Shown here piece by piece: positions 25,407 through 34,369 of a DNA stretch of 39,667 bases. Both the position numbers and the translations under genes were made by a program. Source of the stretch: Bisbaumannia pacifica (GTDB lineage: Bacteria; Pseudomonadota; Gammaproteobacteria; Pseudomonadales; Halomonadaceae); assembly GCF_007989625.1 (NCBI RefSeq), contig NZ_BJUK01000033.1, positions 1 through 39,667 of the forward strand. The letters are read 5' to 3'. Numbering within the stretch: position 1 is the stretch's first letter; each line of letters begins with the position of its first letter. Below the pieces are notes generated by a model. It was not told the DNA's origin and did no database searches. It saw only the letters and a list, made by a program, of their open reading frames with translations.

Positions 25407-26776
25407 CAATCCTCCCTGATGGCGCGAGCCAGCATATCGCCGATAGGTTTGGCGATGTAACTGGCGAAGGTTCGCTCGCCGGTGCGGATCATTACCTCGG
25501 CGGGCATACCGGAGAGCAACTCCATCTGTTCGGTCATCTGCTCACTACCCTCCTCGGTCACTCCGATTCGTGCCCGATAGTAGCGCATACCGGTAGACTC
25601 ATCTTCGAAACTATCGGCACTGACGTAGATCACCTCACCATCGACTTCATCGGTGAGTCGCTGATTGAAGGCGGAGAAACGAATATTGGCGTGCTGACCG
25701 CGATAAATATTGTCGATATCACGGCTGGGAATGCGCGCCTCGACGACGAAGCCATCATTACTTGGCACGATATCCATGACCGGGTCGCCGGGGCGGATCA
25801 CTGCACCGACGGTATGCACCTGACGTCCCACCACGGTGCCCGACACGGGAGCCATGATCGTCGTGCGCTCGACCTGATCGCTCAGCGAGGTAATGCGCTC
25901 CTCGGCTTCGGCGATCTGCGCCTGGGCCTGGCGCAGCTGCTCGCCGACTTCCTGCTGGAACTCCTGGCGACGCACCTCTTTCTGCATCTGGTTCTCGCTG
26001 ATCCGCGAGCGCAGGCGAGCGATTTCCGACTGGTGGGAGGCGTTTTCTCCTTCATACTGCAGGATCTGCCGCTCCAGCTCACGCAACCGCTGGTTATCGC
26101 CAAGCCCTTCGCGATAGAGCGAGCGGAAGTCTTCGGCTTCATCACGCAAGGAGGCAATGCGCGAGCGATTGACGCGCATCCGCGCTTCCAGGCCATCGAT
26201 CTGCTCGCGCATCTGCACGACCTGCTCATCGAGGGACGTCAGGGTACCGTGCAGCGACTCGCGACGAGCCGTAAAGAGGCTCTGCTGTACCGCCAACACT
26301 TCCTGTACTCGCGGCATGTCACTGTTCATCAGATCGTCGGGGAAAGACAAGACCTCGCTACCCTGCTGCTCGGCCAGTAGGCGCACTTCCATGGCCCGAT
26401 TGATCAGGTACAGGGCCTGCGAGATCTGCAACTGGGCGCGAGCCTGGGTATCGCTAAGCACGATTAGTGGCTGCCCGGCCTCCACATAGTCGCCATCTTC
26501 AACCAGGATTTCACGAACCATACCGCCTTCCAGGTGCTGTACAGTACGCTTGAAAGACTCGCTAGAGACACTACCAGGAGCCACCACGGCCACGGCCAGT
26601 GTGGCAGTCAACGACCAGGCGACAAAGCCCCCCAAGGCCAGCAACAGGATCAATCCGCCCAGGCGCTTGTACCCCTTGTCGCTCGTCGGCAGCTCGCCGT
26701 CCTCAATGCCCTGGGGCTGCGGGGTGATATCGATTTCTTCGCGCGTCTGCGGCACCTTGTCATGCTGCTCTGCCAT
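25406..26776 (-). CDS. HlyD-family type I secretion adaptor (PrtE-like)
   Basis: 456 residues. A cytoplasmic N-terminus of about 40 residues and one transmembrane helix (GGLILLLALGGFVAWSLTATL) are followed by a periplasmic part. That part has a biotinyl-lipoyl half (VREILVEDGDYVEAGQPLIVL), a long alpha-hairpin coiled coil (about 150-300), the second half (TTIMAPVSGTVVGRQVHTVGAVI) and a beta-barrel domain with LLSGMPAEVMIRTGERT near the C-terminus. It bridges the ABC exporter and the TolC-type channel. TAATG overlap with the ABC gene upstream. Confidence 0.95.
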   Translation of the reverse strand: MAEQHDKVPQTREEIDITPQPQGIEDGELPTSDKGYKRLGGLILLLALGGFVAWSLTATLAVAVVAPGSVSSESFKRTVQHLEGGMVREILVEDGDYVEAGQPLIVLSDTQARAQLQISQALYLINRAMEVRLLAEQQGSEVLSFPDDLMNSDMPRVQEVLAVQQSLFTARRESLHGTLTSLDEQVVQMREQIDGLEARMRVNRSRIASLRDEAEDFRSLYREGLGDNQRLRELERQILQYEGENASHQSEIARLRSRISENQMQKEVRRQEFQQEVGEQLRQAQAQIAEAEERITSLSDQVERTTIMAPVSGTVVGRQVHTVGAVIRPGDPVMDIVPSNDGFVVEARIPSRDIDNIYRGQHANIRFSAFNQRLTDEVDGEVIYVSADSFEDESTGMRYYRARIGVTEEGSEQMTEQMELLSGMPAEVMIRTGERTFASYIAKPIGDMLARAIRED

Positions 26777-28548
26777 TACTTCTGCTCCTCGGGATTGCCG
26801 GTCCCCGACTCGGGACGCTTGCCGCCAATCGCCGCCAGGCGTGCCGCGGCCCCTTGCGAAACGGCCTTCGGCTTCTTGGCGAACTGTGCCAGTACCTGAT
26901 CACGGGGACCAAACATGCTGACCTGCCCATCCTTGAGAACCAGCAGCTGATCCATGTTCTTCAACACGCTGGTGCGATGACTGATGACGAAGAGGGTGGC
27001 GCCTTCGGTTTTGAGCTGAGCAATGGACTGACTCAGCGCTCGCTCACCGGCCTCGTCCAGATTGGAGTTGGGCTCATCGAGCACCACCAGCACCGGGTCA
27101 CCGTAGAGGGCACGAGCCAGGCCGACCCGCTGACGCTGACCGCCGGAGAGGGCGCCGCTGGTGGAGGAAATATAGGTATCGTAGCCATTGGGCAGCTCGA
27201 GGATCATCTCATGGACCCCGGCCTTCCTGGCCGCACGCACTACCTTCTCGGCATCCACCTCGCCGAAGCGGGCGATGTTCTCGCTGATGGTGCCATCGAA
27301 CAGCTCGATATCCTGGGGCAGATAGCCGATATAGGGGCCCAGCTCGTCACGATTCCACTGCGTCACATCGGCACCATCGAGTCGAACCGCTCCCACTTGA
27401 GTCGGCCAGATGCCCAGCAGAACGCGGGCCAGCGTCGACTTGCCGGCGGCGCTGGGCCCGATAATGCCGATATGCTCCCCCTTGGGCACTTCGAAATTGA
27501 TGCCACGAATGGTAGATAGGCGCACCCCGGGCGGCGCTGCGGCAATACTCTCGATGTTGATGTTGCCCTCCGGTGCGGGAAGGGACATCCGACGCTGCTC
27601 ATCGGGAATTTGAGTCAGCAGCTCATTGAGGCGCTCATAGGCTCCCCTGGCACCGACGAAGCCTTTCCAACTGCCGATCATCTGATCGATGGGAGCCAGG
27701 GCGCGCCCCATGATGATGGAACCGGCAATCATCATGCCCGCGGTCATTTCACCGGCCAGCACCAGCCAGGCACCCAGCCCCAAAATCATCGACTGGAACA
27801 GCAAGCGCAGGACCTTGGAGGCATTGGTTAGGGCACCGGCGCGGTCACTGGCCTGGGACTGCTTGGCCAGGAACTGGTGATGCTTTTCGGCCCAGCGCCC
27901 CATGATGCCCGGCAGCATCCCCATGGCGTGAAGCACTTCGGCATTGCGTAGGTTGGAGTTGGCCAGGTCCTGAGCCTTGATCTGCTCACCATTGGCTTCG
28001 GCAAGCAACCCCTTGGTGGCACGCTCATTCGTCAATGCAAGAGCCAGCAGAATAATTCCGGCGCAGGTAGCAAAGACCCCGAGCCAAGGGTGGAAGAGGA
28101 ACAGTACGGCCAGGTAGACCGGCACCCAGGGAGCGTCGAAGAAGGCAAACAGGCCGTTGCCGGTGAGGAACTGCCGTAGATTGGTAAGGTCGCTCAGCGG
28201 CTGAGCCGTCTGGCGCCCCTGAGCCATGACGCTGCGACGGAACATGGCACTGTACAGGCGTGCATTGATGCTAGTGTCCAGCCGGTTACCCACGCGAACG
28301 AGGATACGCGATCGCACCAGTTCGAGGCCGCCCATGATCATGAACAGGAAGACCACCACCAGGGTCAGCATCAGTAGCGTTTCGCCGCTCTGAGTGGTCA
28401 GCACCCGGTCATAGACCTGCAGCATATACATGGGGGGGACAAGCATCAGCAGGTTGACGAACATGCTGAAGAAACCCACCGAGACGAAGGATCCCTTGCA
28501 GGCCTTCAAGGCGAGCTGCAGATCCGTTGCATCTTGTTGCTTTGCCAT
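26776..28548 (-). CDS. Type I secretion ABC exporter, PrtD family
   Basis: 590 residues from MAKQQDATDLQLAL; the frame extends 35 codons upstream with no ribosome site, and this ATG itself has only a weak one. Six transmembrane segments occupy residues about 20-300, and the ATPase domain follows: Walker A GPSAAGKST, LSGGQRQR signature, Walker B LVVLDEPNSNLD and His in VISHR. There is no N-terminal C39-like domain, which places it with the PrtD/RsaD/HasD group exporting proteases, S-layer proteins and HasA. The nearby cargo candidates are the S-layer-like protein, the Calx-beta protease and the RTX/DUF4214 protein. Confidence 0.93.
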   Translation of the reverse strand: MAKQQDATDLQLALKACKGSFVSVGFFSMFVNLLMLVPPMYMLQVYDRVLTTQSGETLLMLTLVVVFLFMIMGGLELVRSRILVRVGNRLDTSINARLYSAMFRRSVMAQGRQTAQPLSDLTNLRQFLTGNGLFAFFDAPWVPVYLAVLFLFHPWLGVFATCAGIILLALALTNERATKGLLAEANGEQIKAQDLANSNLRNAEVLHAMGMLPGIMGRWAEKHHQFLAKQSQASDRAGALTNASKVLRLLFQSMILGLGAWLVLAGEMTAGMMIAGSIIMGRALAPIDQMIGSWKGFVGARGAYERLNELLTQIPDEQRRMSLPAPEGNINIESIAAAPPGVRLSTIRGINFEVPKGEHIGIIGPSAAGKSTLARVLLGIWPTQVGAVRLDGADVTQWNRDELGPYIGYLPQDIELFDGTISENIARFGEVDAEKVVRAARKAGVHEMILELPNGYDTYISSTSGALSGGQRQRVGLARALYGDPVLVVLDEPNSNLDEAGERALSQSIAQLKTEGATLFVISHRTSVLKNMDQLLVLKDGQVSMFGPRDQVLAQFAKKPKAVSQGAAARLAAIGGKRPESGTGNPEEQK

Positions 28549-28658
28549 AAGGCTGAACACCGTTGAAAGAGATGACACGGGGGGAGAATTAGGGCACGCA
28601 GAATAACAGATAGCGACACTAGCTGGATAGGGAGCCCTACCGAGGGGCACCAAAAAGC

Positions 28659-28689
28659 CGCGCCCCGTGACGACATGTCACGGGGCGCG
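28659..28689 (-). terminator. Rho-independent terminator downstream of glyA
   Basis: Perfect 13-bp stem with arms CGCGCCCCGTGAC (28659-28671) and GTCACGGGGCGCG (28677-28689), followed on the minus strand by GCTTTTTGG. It separates glyA from the T1SS operon. Confidence 0.9.
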
Positions 28690-28733
28690 TTGGAGCGGCG
28701 GGCGTACCCGGCCTATTCGGATAACCAGTTCTC

Positions 28734-28773
28734 GTAGGTCGGATAAACGAACCTACGGCGAGAGCATCCGACA
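28734..28773. repeat. REP-like palindromic element 3' of glyA
   Basis: GTAGGTCGGATAA ... GCATCCGACA, with inner complementary arms CGTAGGT / ACCTACG. The outline resembles the enterobacterial REP unit (GTAGGCCGGATAA ... GCATCCGGCA). Only one copy is visible here. Confidence 0.45.
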
Positions 28774-28792
28774 GGACGCTCCCGACAACGCC

Positions 28793-30058
28793 TCACCGGT
28801 AAACCGGGAACTCGGCGCAGACAGCCTCGACCTTGGCCTTGACCTCGCCTTCGATGGCGGCGGTGTCCTCGCCCTTGGCCATCACGTCGAGGATATCGCA
28901 GATCCAGCCGGCCAGTGCCTGGCACTCGGCCTCACCGAAGCCGCGGGTGGTCACCGCCGGGGTGCCGATACGCAGGCCGGAGGTGACGAAGGGGCTCTGG
29001 GGATCGCCGGGCACGGCGTTCTTGTTGACGGTGATATGGGCACGGCCCAGGGCGGCGTCCGCGTCCTTGCCGGTCAGGCCCTGCTTGATCAGCGACAGCA
29101 GGAAGAGGTGATCCTCGGTGCCGCCGGAGACGATCTCGAAGCCGCGCTCGATGAACACGCCGGCCATGGTCTGGGCGTTCTTGACCACCTGCTGCTGGTA
29201 GGTCTTGAAGGACGGATCCATGGCTTCCTTGAAGCAGATCGCCTTGGCGGCGATGACGTGCTCCAGGGGGCCGCCCTGGCCACCCGGGAAGACCGCGGAC
29301 TGCAGCTTCTTCTCGATCTCCTCGTTGCCTTCGGCGGAGAGGATCAAGCCGCCACGCGGGCCGCGCAGGGTCTTGTGGGTGGTGGTGGTGACCACATGGG
29401 CGTGGGGCAGCGGGGTCGGGTAGACGCCGGCGGCCACCAGGCCGGCCACGTGGGCCATGTCGACCAGCAGGTAGGCACCCACCTCGTCGGCGATCTCGCG
29501 GAACTTGGCCCAGTCGATGATCTGGGAGTAGGCGGAGAAGCCGGCGATGATCATCTTCGGCTGGTGCTCGCGGGCCAGCTTGGCGACTTCTTCGTAGTCG
29601 ATGCGGCCGCTCTCGTCGATGCCGTACTGCACGGCGTTGTAGTGCTTGCCGGAGAAGTTGGGCTTGGCGCCATGGGTCAGGTGACCGCCGGCGTCCAGGC
29701 TCATGCCCAGCACGGTATCGCCCGGCTTGACCAGGGCCTGGAAGACGGCGCCATTGGCCTGGGAGCCGGAGTGCGGCTGAACGTTGGCGTAGCTGGCCCC
29801 GAACAGCTCCTTGGCGTAGTCGATGGCCAGTTGCTCGACGATGTCCACGTACTCGCAGCCGCCGTAGTAGCGCTTGCCGGGATAGCCTTCCGCGTACTTG
29901 TTGGTGAGCTGGGAGCCCTGGGCTTCCATCACGCGGGGGCTGGCGTAGTTCTCGGAAGCGATCAGCTCGATATGCGCTTCCTGACGCGCGACTTCCTTCT
30001 GCATCGCGTCGAAGAGGGCATCATCGAAACCGGCAATCTGCATGTCACGACTGAACAT
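28793..30058 (-). CDS. glyA: Serine hydroxymethyltransferase
   Basis: 421 residues from [16 protein letters not shown], with GAGGA about 9 nt upstream; the frame is open 35 codons further but the family length (about 417) supports this start. It converts serine and tetrahydrofolate to glycine and methylene-tetrahydrofolate, using PLP. Visible motifs are [41 protein letters not shown] and the PLP-lysine region [16 protein letters not shown]. It is cytosolic and monocistronic by its terminator and upstream REP region. Confidence 0.97.
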   Translation of the reverse strand: MFSRDMQIAGFDDALFDAMQKEVARQEAHIELIASENYASPRVMEAQGSQLTNKYAEGYPGKRYYGGCEYVDIVEQLAIDYAKELFGASYANVQPHSGSQANGAVFQALVKPGDTVLGMSLDAGGHLTHGAKPNFSGKHYNAVQYGIDESGRIDYEEVAKLAREHQPKMIIAGFSAYSQIIDWAKFREIADEVGAYLLVDMAHVAGLVAAGVYPTPLPHAHVVTTTTHKTLRGPRGGLILSAEGNEEIEKKLQSAVFPGGQGGPLEHVIAAKAICFKEAMDPSFKTYQQQVVKNAQTMAGVFIERGFEIVSGGTEDHLFLLSLIKQGLTGKDADAALGRAHITVNKNAVPGDPQSPFVTSGLRIGTPAVTTRGFGEAECQALAGWICDILDVMAKGEDTAAIEGEVKAKVEAVCAEFPVYR

Positions 30059-30113
30059 CGGCGAGGGTCCTCGGTAGGCGGTAAACTCGAAGGCGCCATG
30101 ATACCCCAGCCTC

Positions 30114-30139
30114 GACGGCCTTTCACATGAAAGGCCGTC
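30114..30139. repeat. 26-bp near-perfect palindrome in the glyA leader
   Basis: Arms GACGGCCTTTCA and TGAAAGGCCGTC separated by two bases, 55 bp upstream of the glyA start codon. No T tract follows, so it is not a classic terminator. It may be an operator or an mRNA hairpin controlling glyA. A smaller stem TTTAGC-GAA-GCTAAA lies at 30170-30184. Confidence 0.6.
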
Positions 30140-30264
30140 ATGGACCACTCGATAATTTCTCACTTTCGCTTTAGCGAAGCTAAACCCAGGTAACAGATAC
30201 TGGCAACGCGAAACGGCACAGGGTGAACCTGGCTGCTCTCGATCGAGCAGGCGCCTACGGCGCC

Positions 30265-30340
30265 AATCGTCCGGGAAACCCGGACTCCCACAAGTACAAT
30301 AGCGATATACCTGTGGGAGCTCGGCTATTGCCGAGCGATT
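30265..30340. repeat. REPIN-like pair of inverted REP elements
   Basis: Two REP units in inverted orientation. The right one reads TGTGGGAGC, then CTCGGC-TATT-GCCGAG, then CGATT (30312-30340). The left one is the mirror: AATCG, TCCGGG-AAA-CCCGGA, CTCCCACA (30265-30292). The spacer is 19 bp. The GTGGGAG head, short GC stem and CGAT tail match the Pseudomonas-type REP pattern mobilised by RAYT transposases. No RAYT gene is in the window. Confidence 0.65.
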
Positions 30341-30347
30341 TCACGGC

Positions 30348-32903
30348 TCAGGTCTCCCCCAGCAGGCCCAGGCTGGCCATGGGCGCCTCGCGGCGCAGCC
30401 CCCGCGAGAGGAAGTGGCCGATGGCGCCGATCAGCAGGGCGCCACCGAGGGGCAACGACAACCACAGCAAGGGATGCGGCCGCGGCGGCAGATCGAACCA
30501 CAGCGCATAGAGCCCCGCGGTGGCCAGCTCCGCCAGCAGGACCCCCATTAGGCCGCTGGCCAGGCCGAGGATAGCGAACTCGGCGCCCTGCACCCGCGAG
30601 AGGGTGCGCGTTCCCGCGCCGAAGACCCGCAGCAGGCCGCCCTCGTGGGCACGCACCGGGCGGCTGGCGGTGAGGGCCGCGTAGAGCACGCTGACCCCGG
30701 CCAGCAGCACCAGGGCCAGTACCAGCTCCACCGCCCGGGTCACCTGGGCGACCAGCTCGCGCACCTGGGCCAGGATGGCGTCGATATTGAGTAGCGAGAC
30801 GCCGGGGAAGTCGCGCACCAGGCCACGCAGGGTCTCGCCCTCCCCCGGGTCGAGATAGAAGGCGGTGATATAGCTGTGGCCGAAGCGGTCCAGCGTCCCG
30901 GGCGGGAAGATCACGAAGAAGTTGGGGCGGAAGCTGTCCCAGTCCAGGTTGCGCAGGCTGGCCACCCGGCCGCTGACCTCCCGGCCGCCGATGGTAAAGG
31001 TCAGGGTATCGCCGAGGCCGAGTCCCAGGCGCTCGGCGAAGCCATCCTCCAGGGAGATCGGCACCGGCTCGCCGCGGACGGGCTCGGCGGAGAACCAGCG
31101 CCCGGCCACCAGCCGATTGCCCTCGGGCAGGGTCTCCTGCCAGGTGAGGTTGAGCTCGCGGCGCAGGGCATTGTCGCCGCGGGCCTCGGCCGGCACGGCC
31201 TCCCGCGCCGGGGTGCCATCGATGGCGGTGAGGCGCCCCCGCACCATGGGGTAGAGGCTGGTGCGGTCGTCGGCGCGAGCCTCCAGCACCTCGCTAAAGG
31301 ACTCCCGCTCGGCGGGCTGGATATTGATGGCGAAGTAGTTGGGCATCGCCTCGGGAAGCTGCGCCTGCCAGGTGGTCAACAGGTCGCCACGTACCAGGGC
31401 GATCATCGCCATGGCGAAGAAGGTCACCGCGAAGGCCAGCATCTGCCCCAGGCTGGCGTCGCGACGCCGTGCCAGTTGACGCCCGCCCAGGCGCAGCGCC
31501 TGGCCCCAGCCGCCCTGCCCCGCCGGCAGCCGACCGACCAGCCAAAGCACCAGGGCCAGCAGCCCACGTCCCAGGCCCCAGAGCAGGCCGAGCATCACCC
31601 AGCCCCCCAACAGCAGGCCGCTGGCCAGGCCGATATCCCCGGAGTAAAGCCACAGCAGGGCGCCGAACACCAGGCTGGCGACGATCACCACCAGCCAGGC
31701 CGACGGCGGCAGCGGGTCGAGCTCGCGACGCAGCACCTTGAGGGCGCTGACCCGCTTGAGGCGCAGCAGGGTGGGGCCGGCGAAGCCCACCAGCACCGCC
31801 ACCGCCGTCAAGACGCCGAGCAGCAGCGGCAAGGGGCCCGGCGCCGGCAACGTGAGGGGCAGGAAGGCGCTTAGCAAGCCCAGCAGCAGCGCCTGGCCGG
31901 CCAGGCCCAGCAGGGCACCCAGTGCCGCGGCCACCAGGGCCAGCCATAGCAGCTGCAGGGCGAAGAGCCGGGTCAACTGGCGCTGGGTGGCGCCGAAGCA
32001 GCGCAGCAAGGCCGCGGTATCCAGGTGACGATCCACATAGCGTCGGGTGGCCATGGCCACCGCCACCCCGGCCAGCAGCACCGCCGCCAGGCCGGCCAGG
32101 CTCAGGTAGCGCTCGGCCCGATCCAGGGCATTGCCGAGGCCGGGACGGTCGCGGCGCACGTCGCGCACTTCGACCCCGTCGCGGCGCAACGCCTCGAGCA
32201 GCGAATCGAGGCCGTTCAGGGCGTCGGGCGGCCCGGCGGCGAGCAGCTCGTACTCGACGCGCGAGCCGGGCTGCACCAGGCCGGTCGCCGCCAGGTCGTC
32301 GAGGTGCATCATCAGCCGCGGATTGAAGTTGCCGAAGCCCGCCGACTGGTCCGGCTCCCGCTCCACCAGGCCGCTGACGGTCAACTCCACCTCGCCGATG
32401 CGCACCCGATCGCCCAGCTCCGCCTCGAGCAGCAGGGCCAGGCGCGGTGCCAGCCAGGCCTCACCGGGGGCCGGGCCCCGGGCCTGGGCCTCGCTGCCCG
32501 CGCCGCGATCCACCAGCACCTGCCCATAGTGGGGATAGACATCGTCCACCACCTTGAGGCTGGTCACCTGGAAGGCGTCCCCGAGGCTCGCCATGGAGAC
32601 CAGGTCGACCTGGTCGCTGAGGGTAAGGCCGGCCCCCTCCAGGGTCCGGCGCAGCTCGGGGGAAAACGGCTGCCCCTGCTCCAGCACCAGGTCGCCGCCC
32701 AGCAACTGCCCAGCCTGACGGGTCAGGCCGCGATCGAGGCGGTCGAGGAAGAAACCGATCATGGTGGAGGCCGCCACCGCCAGCATCAGCGCCACGAAGA
32801 GCGCCCGCACGTCGGCGGCGCGCAGGTCGCGCCACAGCCCCCTGGCGGAGAAGCGCAACGCCTGAATCGCGCCCTGATGCGGCAGGGCCGCCGCCCGGGT
32901 CAT
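30348..32903 (-). CDS. ybbP: FtsX-like ABC permease (YbbP)
   Basis: 851 residues, close to the length of YbbP (about 800). It has an N-terminal transmembrane helix, a large periplasmic region (about 45-260), several transmembrane helices (about 260-490), a second periplasmic region, and three C-terminal helices with FtsX-domain character (VELVLALVLLAGVSVLYAAL). The partner ATPase YbbA is encoded immediately upstream with an ATGA overlap. The complex belongs to the MacB/LolCDE-like type VII ABC superfamily; its substrate is unsettled. Confidence 0.9.
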   Translation of the reverse strand: MTRAAALPHQGAIQALRFSARGLWRDLRAADVRALFVALMLAVAASTMIGFFLDRLDRGLTRQAGQLLGGDLVLEQGQPFSPELRRTLEGAGLTLSDQVDLVSMASLGDAFQVTSLKVVDDVYPHYGQVLVDRGAGSEAQARGPAPGEAWLAPRLALLLEAELGDRVRIGEVELTVSGLVEREPDQSAGFGNFNPRLMMHLDDLAATGLVQPGSRVEYELLAAGPPDALNGLDSLLEALRRDGVEVRDVRRDRPGLGNALDRAERYLSLAGLAAVLLAGVAVAMATRRYVDRHLDTAALLRCFGATQRQLTRLFALQLLWLALVAAALGALLGLAGQALLLGLLSAFLPLTLPAPGPLPLLLGVLTAVAVLVGFAGPTLLRLKRVSALKVLRRELDPLPPSAWLVVIVASLVFGALLWLYSGDIGLASGLLLGGWVMLGLLWGLGRGLLALVLWLVGRLPAGQGGWGQALRLGGRQLARRRDASLGQMLAFAVTFFAMAMIALVRGDLLTTWQAQLPEAMPNYFAINIQPAERESFSEVLEARADDRTSLYPMVRGRLTAIDGTPAREAVPAEARGDNALRRELNLTWQETLPEGNRLVAGRWFSAEPVRGEPVPISLEDGFAERLGLGLGDTLTFTIGGREVSGRVASLRNLDWDSFRPNFFVIFPPGTLDRFGHSYITAFYLDPGEGETLRGLVRDFPGVSLLNIDAILAQVRELVAQVTRAVELVLALVLLAGVSVLYAALTASRPVRAHEGGLLRVFGAGTRTLSRVQGAEFAILGLASGLMGVLLAELATAGLYALWFDLPPRPHPLLWLSLPLGGALLIGAIGHFLSRGLRREAPMASLGLLGET

Positions 32904-33616
32904 GCCTCCACCTCGTCCAGGGCGAGGGGCGCCAGGCGCCCATCGGCGAGGCGCAGGGCCCGCTGGCAGCGCCGCGCCAGGGCGTGGTCGTGAGTCACCA
33001 GCACCAGGGTGGTGCCCGCCTCGCGGTTGAGCCGGAAGAGTAGCTCGATGATCCGCGCCCCGGTGGTCGGGTCCAGGTTGCCGGTGGGCTCGTCGGCGAA
33101 GACCAGCTCGGCGCCGGTGACGAAGGCGCGGGCGATGGCCACCCGCTGCTGCTCGCCGCCGGAGAGCTGCTTGGGCAGGTGATCGAGGCGCTCACCCAGC
33201 CCGACCCGTTCCAGCCACTCCCGGGCGCGGGCCTCGCCATCGCGCTGCGGAGACAGCTCCAGCGGCAGCAGGACGTTTTCCAGGGCGGTGAGGGTCGGCA
33301 GAAGCTGGAAATTCTGGAACACGAAGCCGACGCGCCCGGCACGCAGCGCCGCCCGGCCGTCCTCGTCCAACGCCGCCAACGACTGGCCGAAGAGCTCCAG
33401 CCGACCGCCGCTGGGGGTATCCAGGCCCGCTAGCAGCCCCAGCAGGGTCGACTTGCCGGCGCCGCTCTGGCCGAGAATCGCCACGCTCTCGCCGGGGAAC
33501 ACTTCCAGCGCCAGGTCACTCAGAATGGTCAGTCGGCGCTCGCCGCTATCGACCACCTTGCCGAGGCCGTCGGCGTGTAGAATCGGGGCAAGGGCTTCAG
33601 ACGAGGAGTGGGACAT
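32900..33616 (-). CDS. ybbA: ABC transporter ATPase (YbbA)
   Basis: 238 residues. Walker [11 protein letters not shown]-loop [18 protein letters not shown], signature [15 protein letters not shown], Walker [13 protein letters not shown] and H-loop VTHD all match the LolD/MacB-type subfamily. It forms a pair with the YbbP permease. The ATG (33616-33614) overlaps the tesA ATG on the other strand, and the upstream ribosome site is weak (GGGAAG). Confidence 0.93.
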   Translation of the reverse strand: MSHSSSEALAPILHADGLGKVVDSGERRLTILSDLALEVFPGESVAILGQSGAGKSTLLGLLAGLDTPSGGRLELFGQSLAALDEDGRAALRAGRVGFVFQNFQLLPTLTALENVLLPLELSPQRDGEARAREWLERVGLGERLDHLPKQLSGGEQQRVAIARAFVTGAELVFADEPTGNLDPTTGARIIELLFRLNREAGTTLVLVTHDHALARRCQRALRLADGRLAPLALDEVEA

Positions 33617-34310
33617 GATCGAGGGCTTCCCTTTCGCTTGGCATCATTGCCGGTCAGTCTGCCACGGCGGCCGTGGCCGCCGGTACCTGGTGGCGTGGAC
33701 GCTGAGCCTGCTGTTACTGCTGGCGGGCACGGCCAGCGCGGCATCGCCGCCCCGCCTGCTGGTGGTGGGCGACAGCCTCAGCGCGGCCTATGGTATCGAG
33801 GCGCGGCAGGGCTGGGTGGCGCTGCTGGAGCAGCGCCTGGACGGTCGCGCCGAGGTCATCAATGCCAGCATCAGCGGCGAGACCAGCGGCGGCGGCGCGG
33901 CGCGGCTGCCCGACTTGCTGGGACAGCACGCCCCCGACATCGTTCTGCTGGAGCTGGGCGGCAACGATGGCCTGCGCGGCCTGCCGCCGGGTCAGCTCGA
34001 GACCAACCTGAGGCGCATGATCGAGGCCAGCCGTGCGGCCGAGGCCGAGGTGCTGCTGCTGGGCATCGATATTCCACCCAATTATGGCCAGGCCTATCGG
34101 GATGCCTTTACCGGCGTCTATCGGCGCCTCGCCGATGAGCATGACCTGCCCCTGGTGCCCTTCCTGCTCGAGGGTGTGGCGCTGGACCGCGAGCTGATGC
34201 AGGCCGATGGCATCCATCCCACCGCCGCCGCGCAACCGAGGATCCTCGACAACGTCTGGCCCGTCCTGGTGCCCCTGTTGGAGACGGAACTGGCCAGGGC
34301 ATCCGATTAA
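33615..34310 (+). CDS. tesA: TesA-type arylesterase / lysophospholipase (SGNH hydrolase)
   Basis: 231 residues from the ATG at 33615, preceded by AGGAG (33604-33608); the frame is open far upstream inside ybbA, but this is the supported start. A signal peptide is visible (Arg-rich n-region, then LVAWTLSLLLLLAGTASAA). SGNH blocks are GDSLSAAYG (Ser54), ISGETSGGG (Gly88), LELGGNDGL (Asn117) and DGIHPTAAAQ (Asp198, His201). It is periplasmic and hydrolyses thioesters, lysophospholipids or aryl esters. The divergent tesA/ybbA pair is conserved in gammaproteobacteria. Confidence 0.95.
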   Translation: MIEGFPFAWHHCRSVCHGGRGRRYLVAWTLSLLLLLAGTASAASPPRLLVVGDSLSAAYGIEARQGWVALLEQRLDGRAEVINASISGETSGGGAARLPDLLGQHAPDIVLLELGGNDGLRGLPPGQLETNLRRMIEASRAAEAEVLLLGIDIPPNYGQAYRDAFTGVYRRLADEHDLPLVPFLLEGVALDRELMQADGIHPTAAAQPRILDNVWPVLVPLLETELARASD

Positions 34311-34331
34311 AGCTTATTCACCGGCAGCCGA

Positions 34332-34337
34332 TATAAT
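34332..34337 (+). promoter_or_regulatory. Possible -10 box upstream of lapG
   Basis: A perfect TATAAT, 33 bp before the lapG ATG, without a recognisable -35 box at 16-18 bp. Confidence 0.35.
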
Positions 34338-34369
34338 GGGGGCAGACGCCCCGTTACTGGACCTCTCCC

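Noticed and set aside
33288-33614. Long in-frame N-terminal extension of tesA
   Set aside because: It would cover ybbA on the other strand; the signal peptide and the AGGAG site place the tesA start at 33615.
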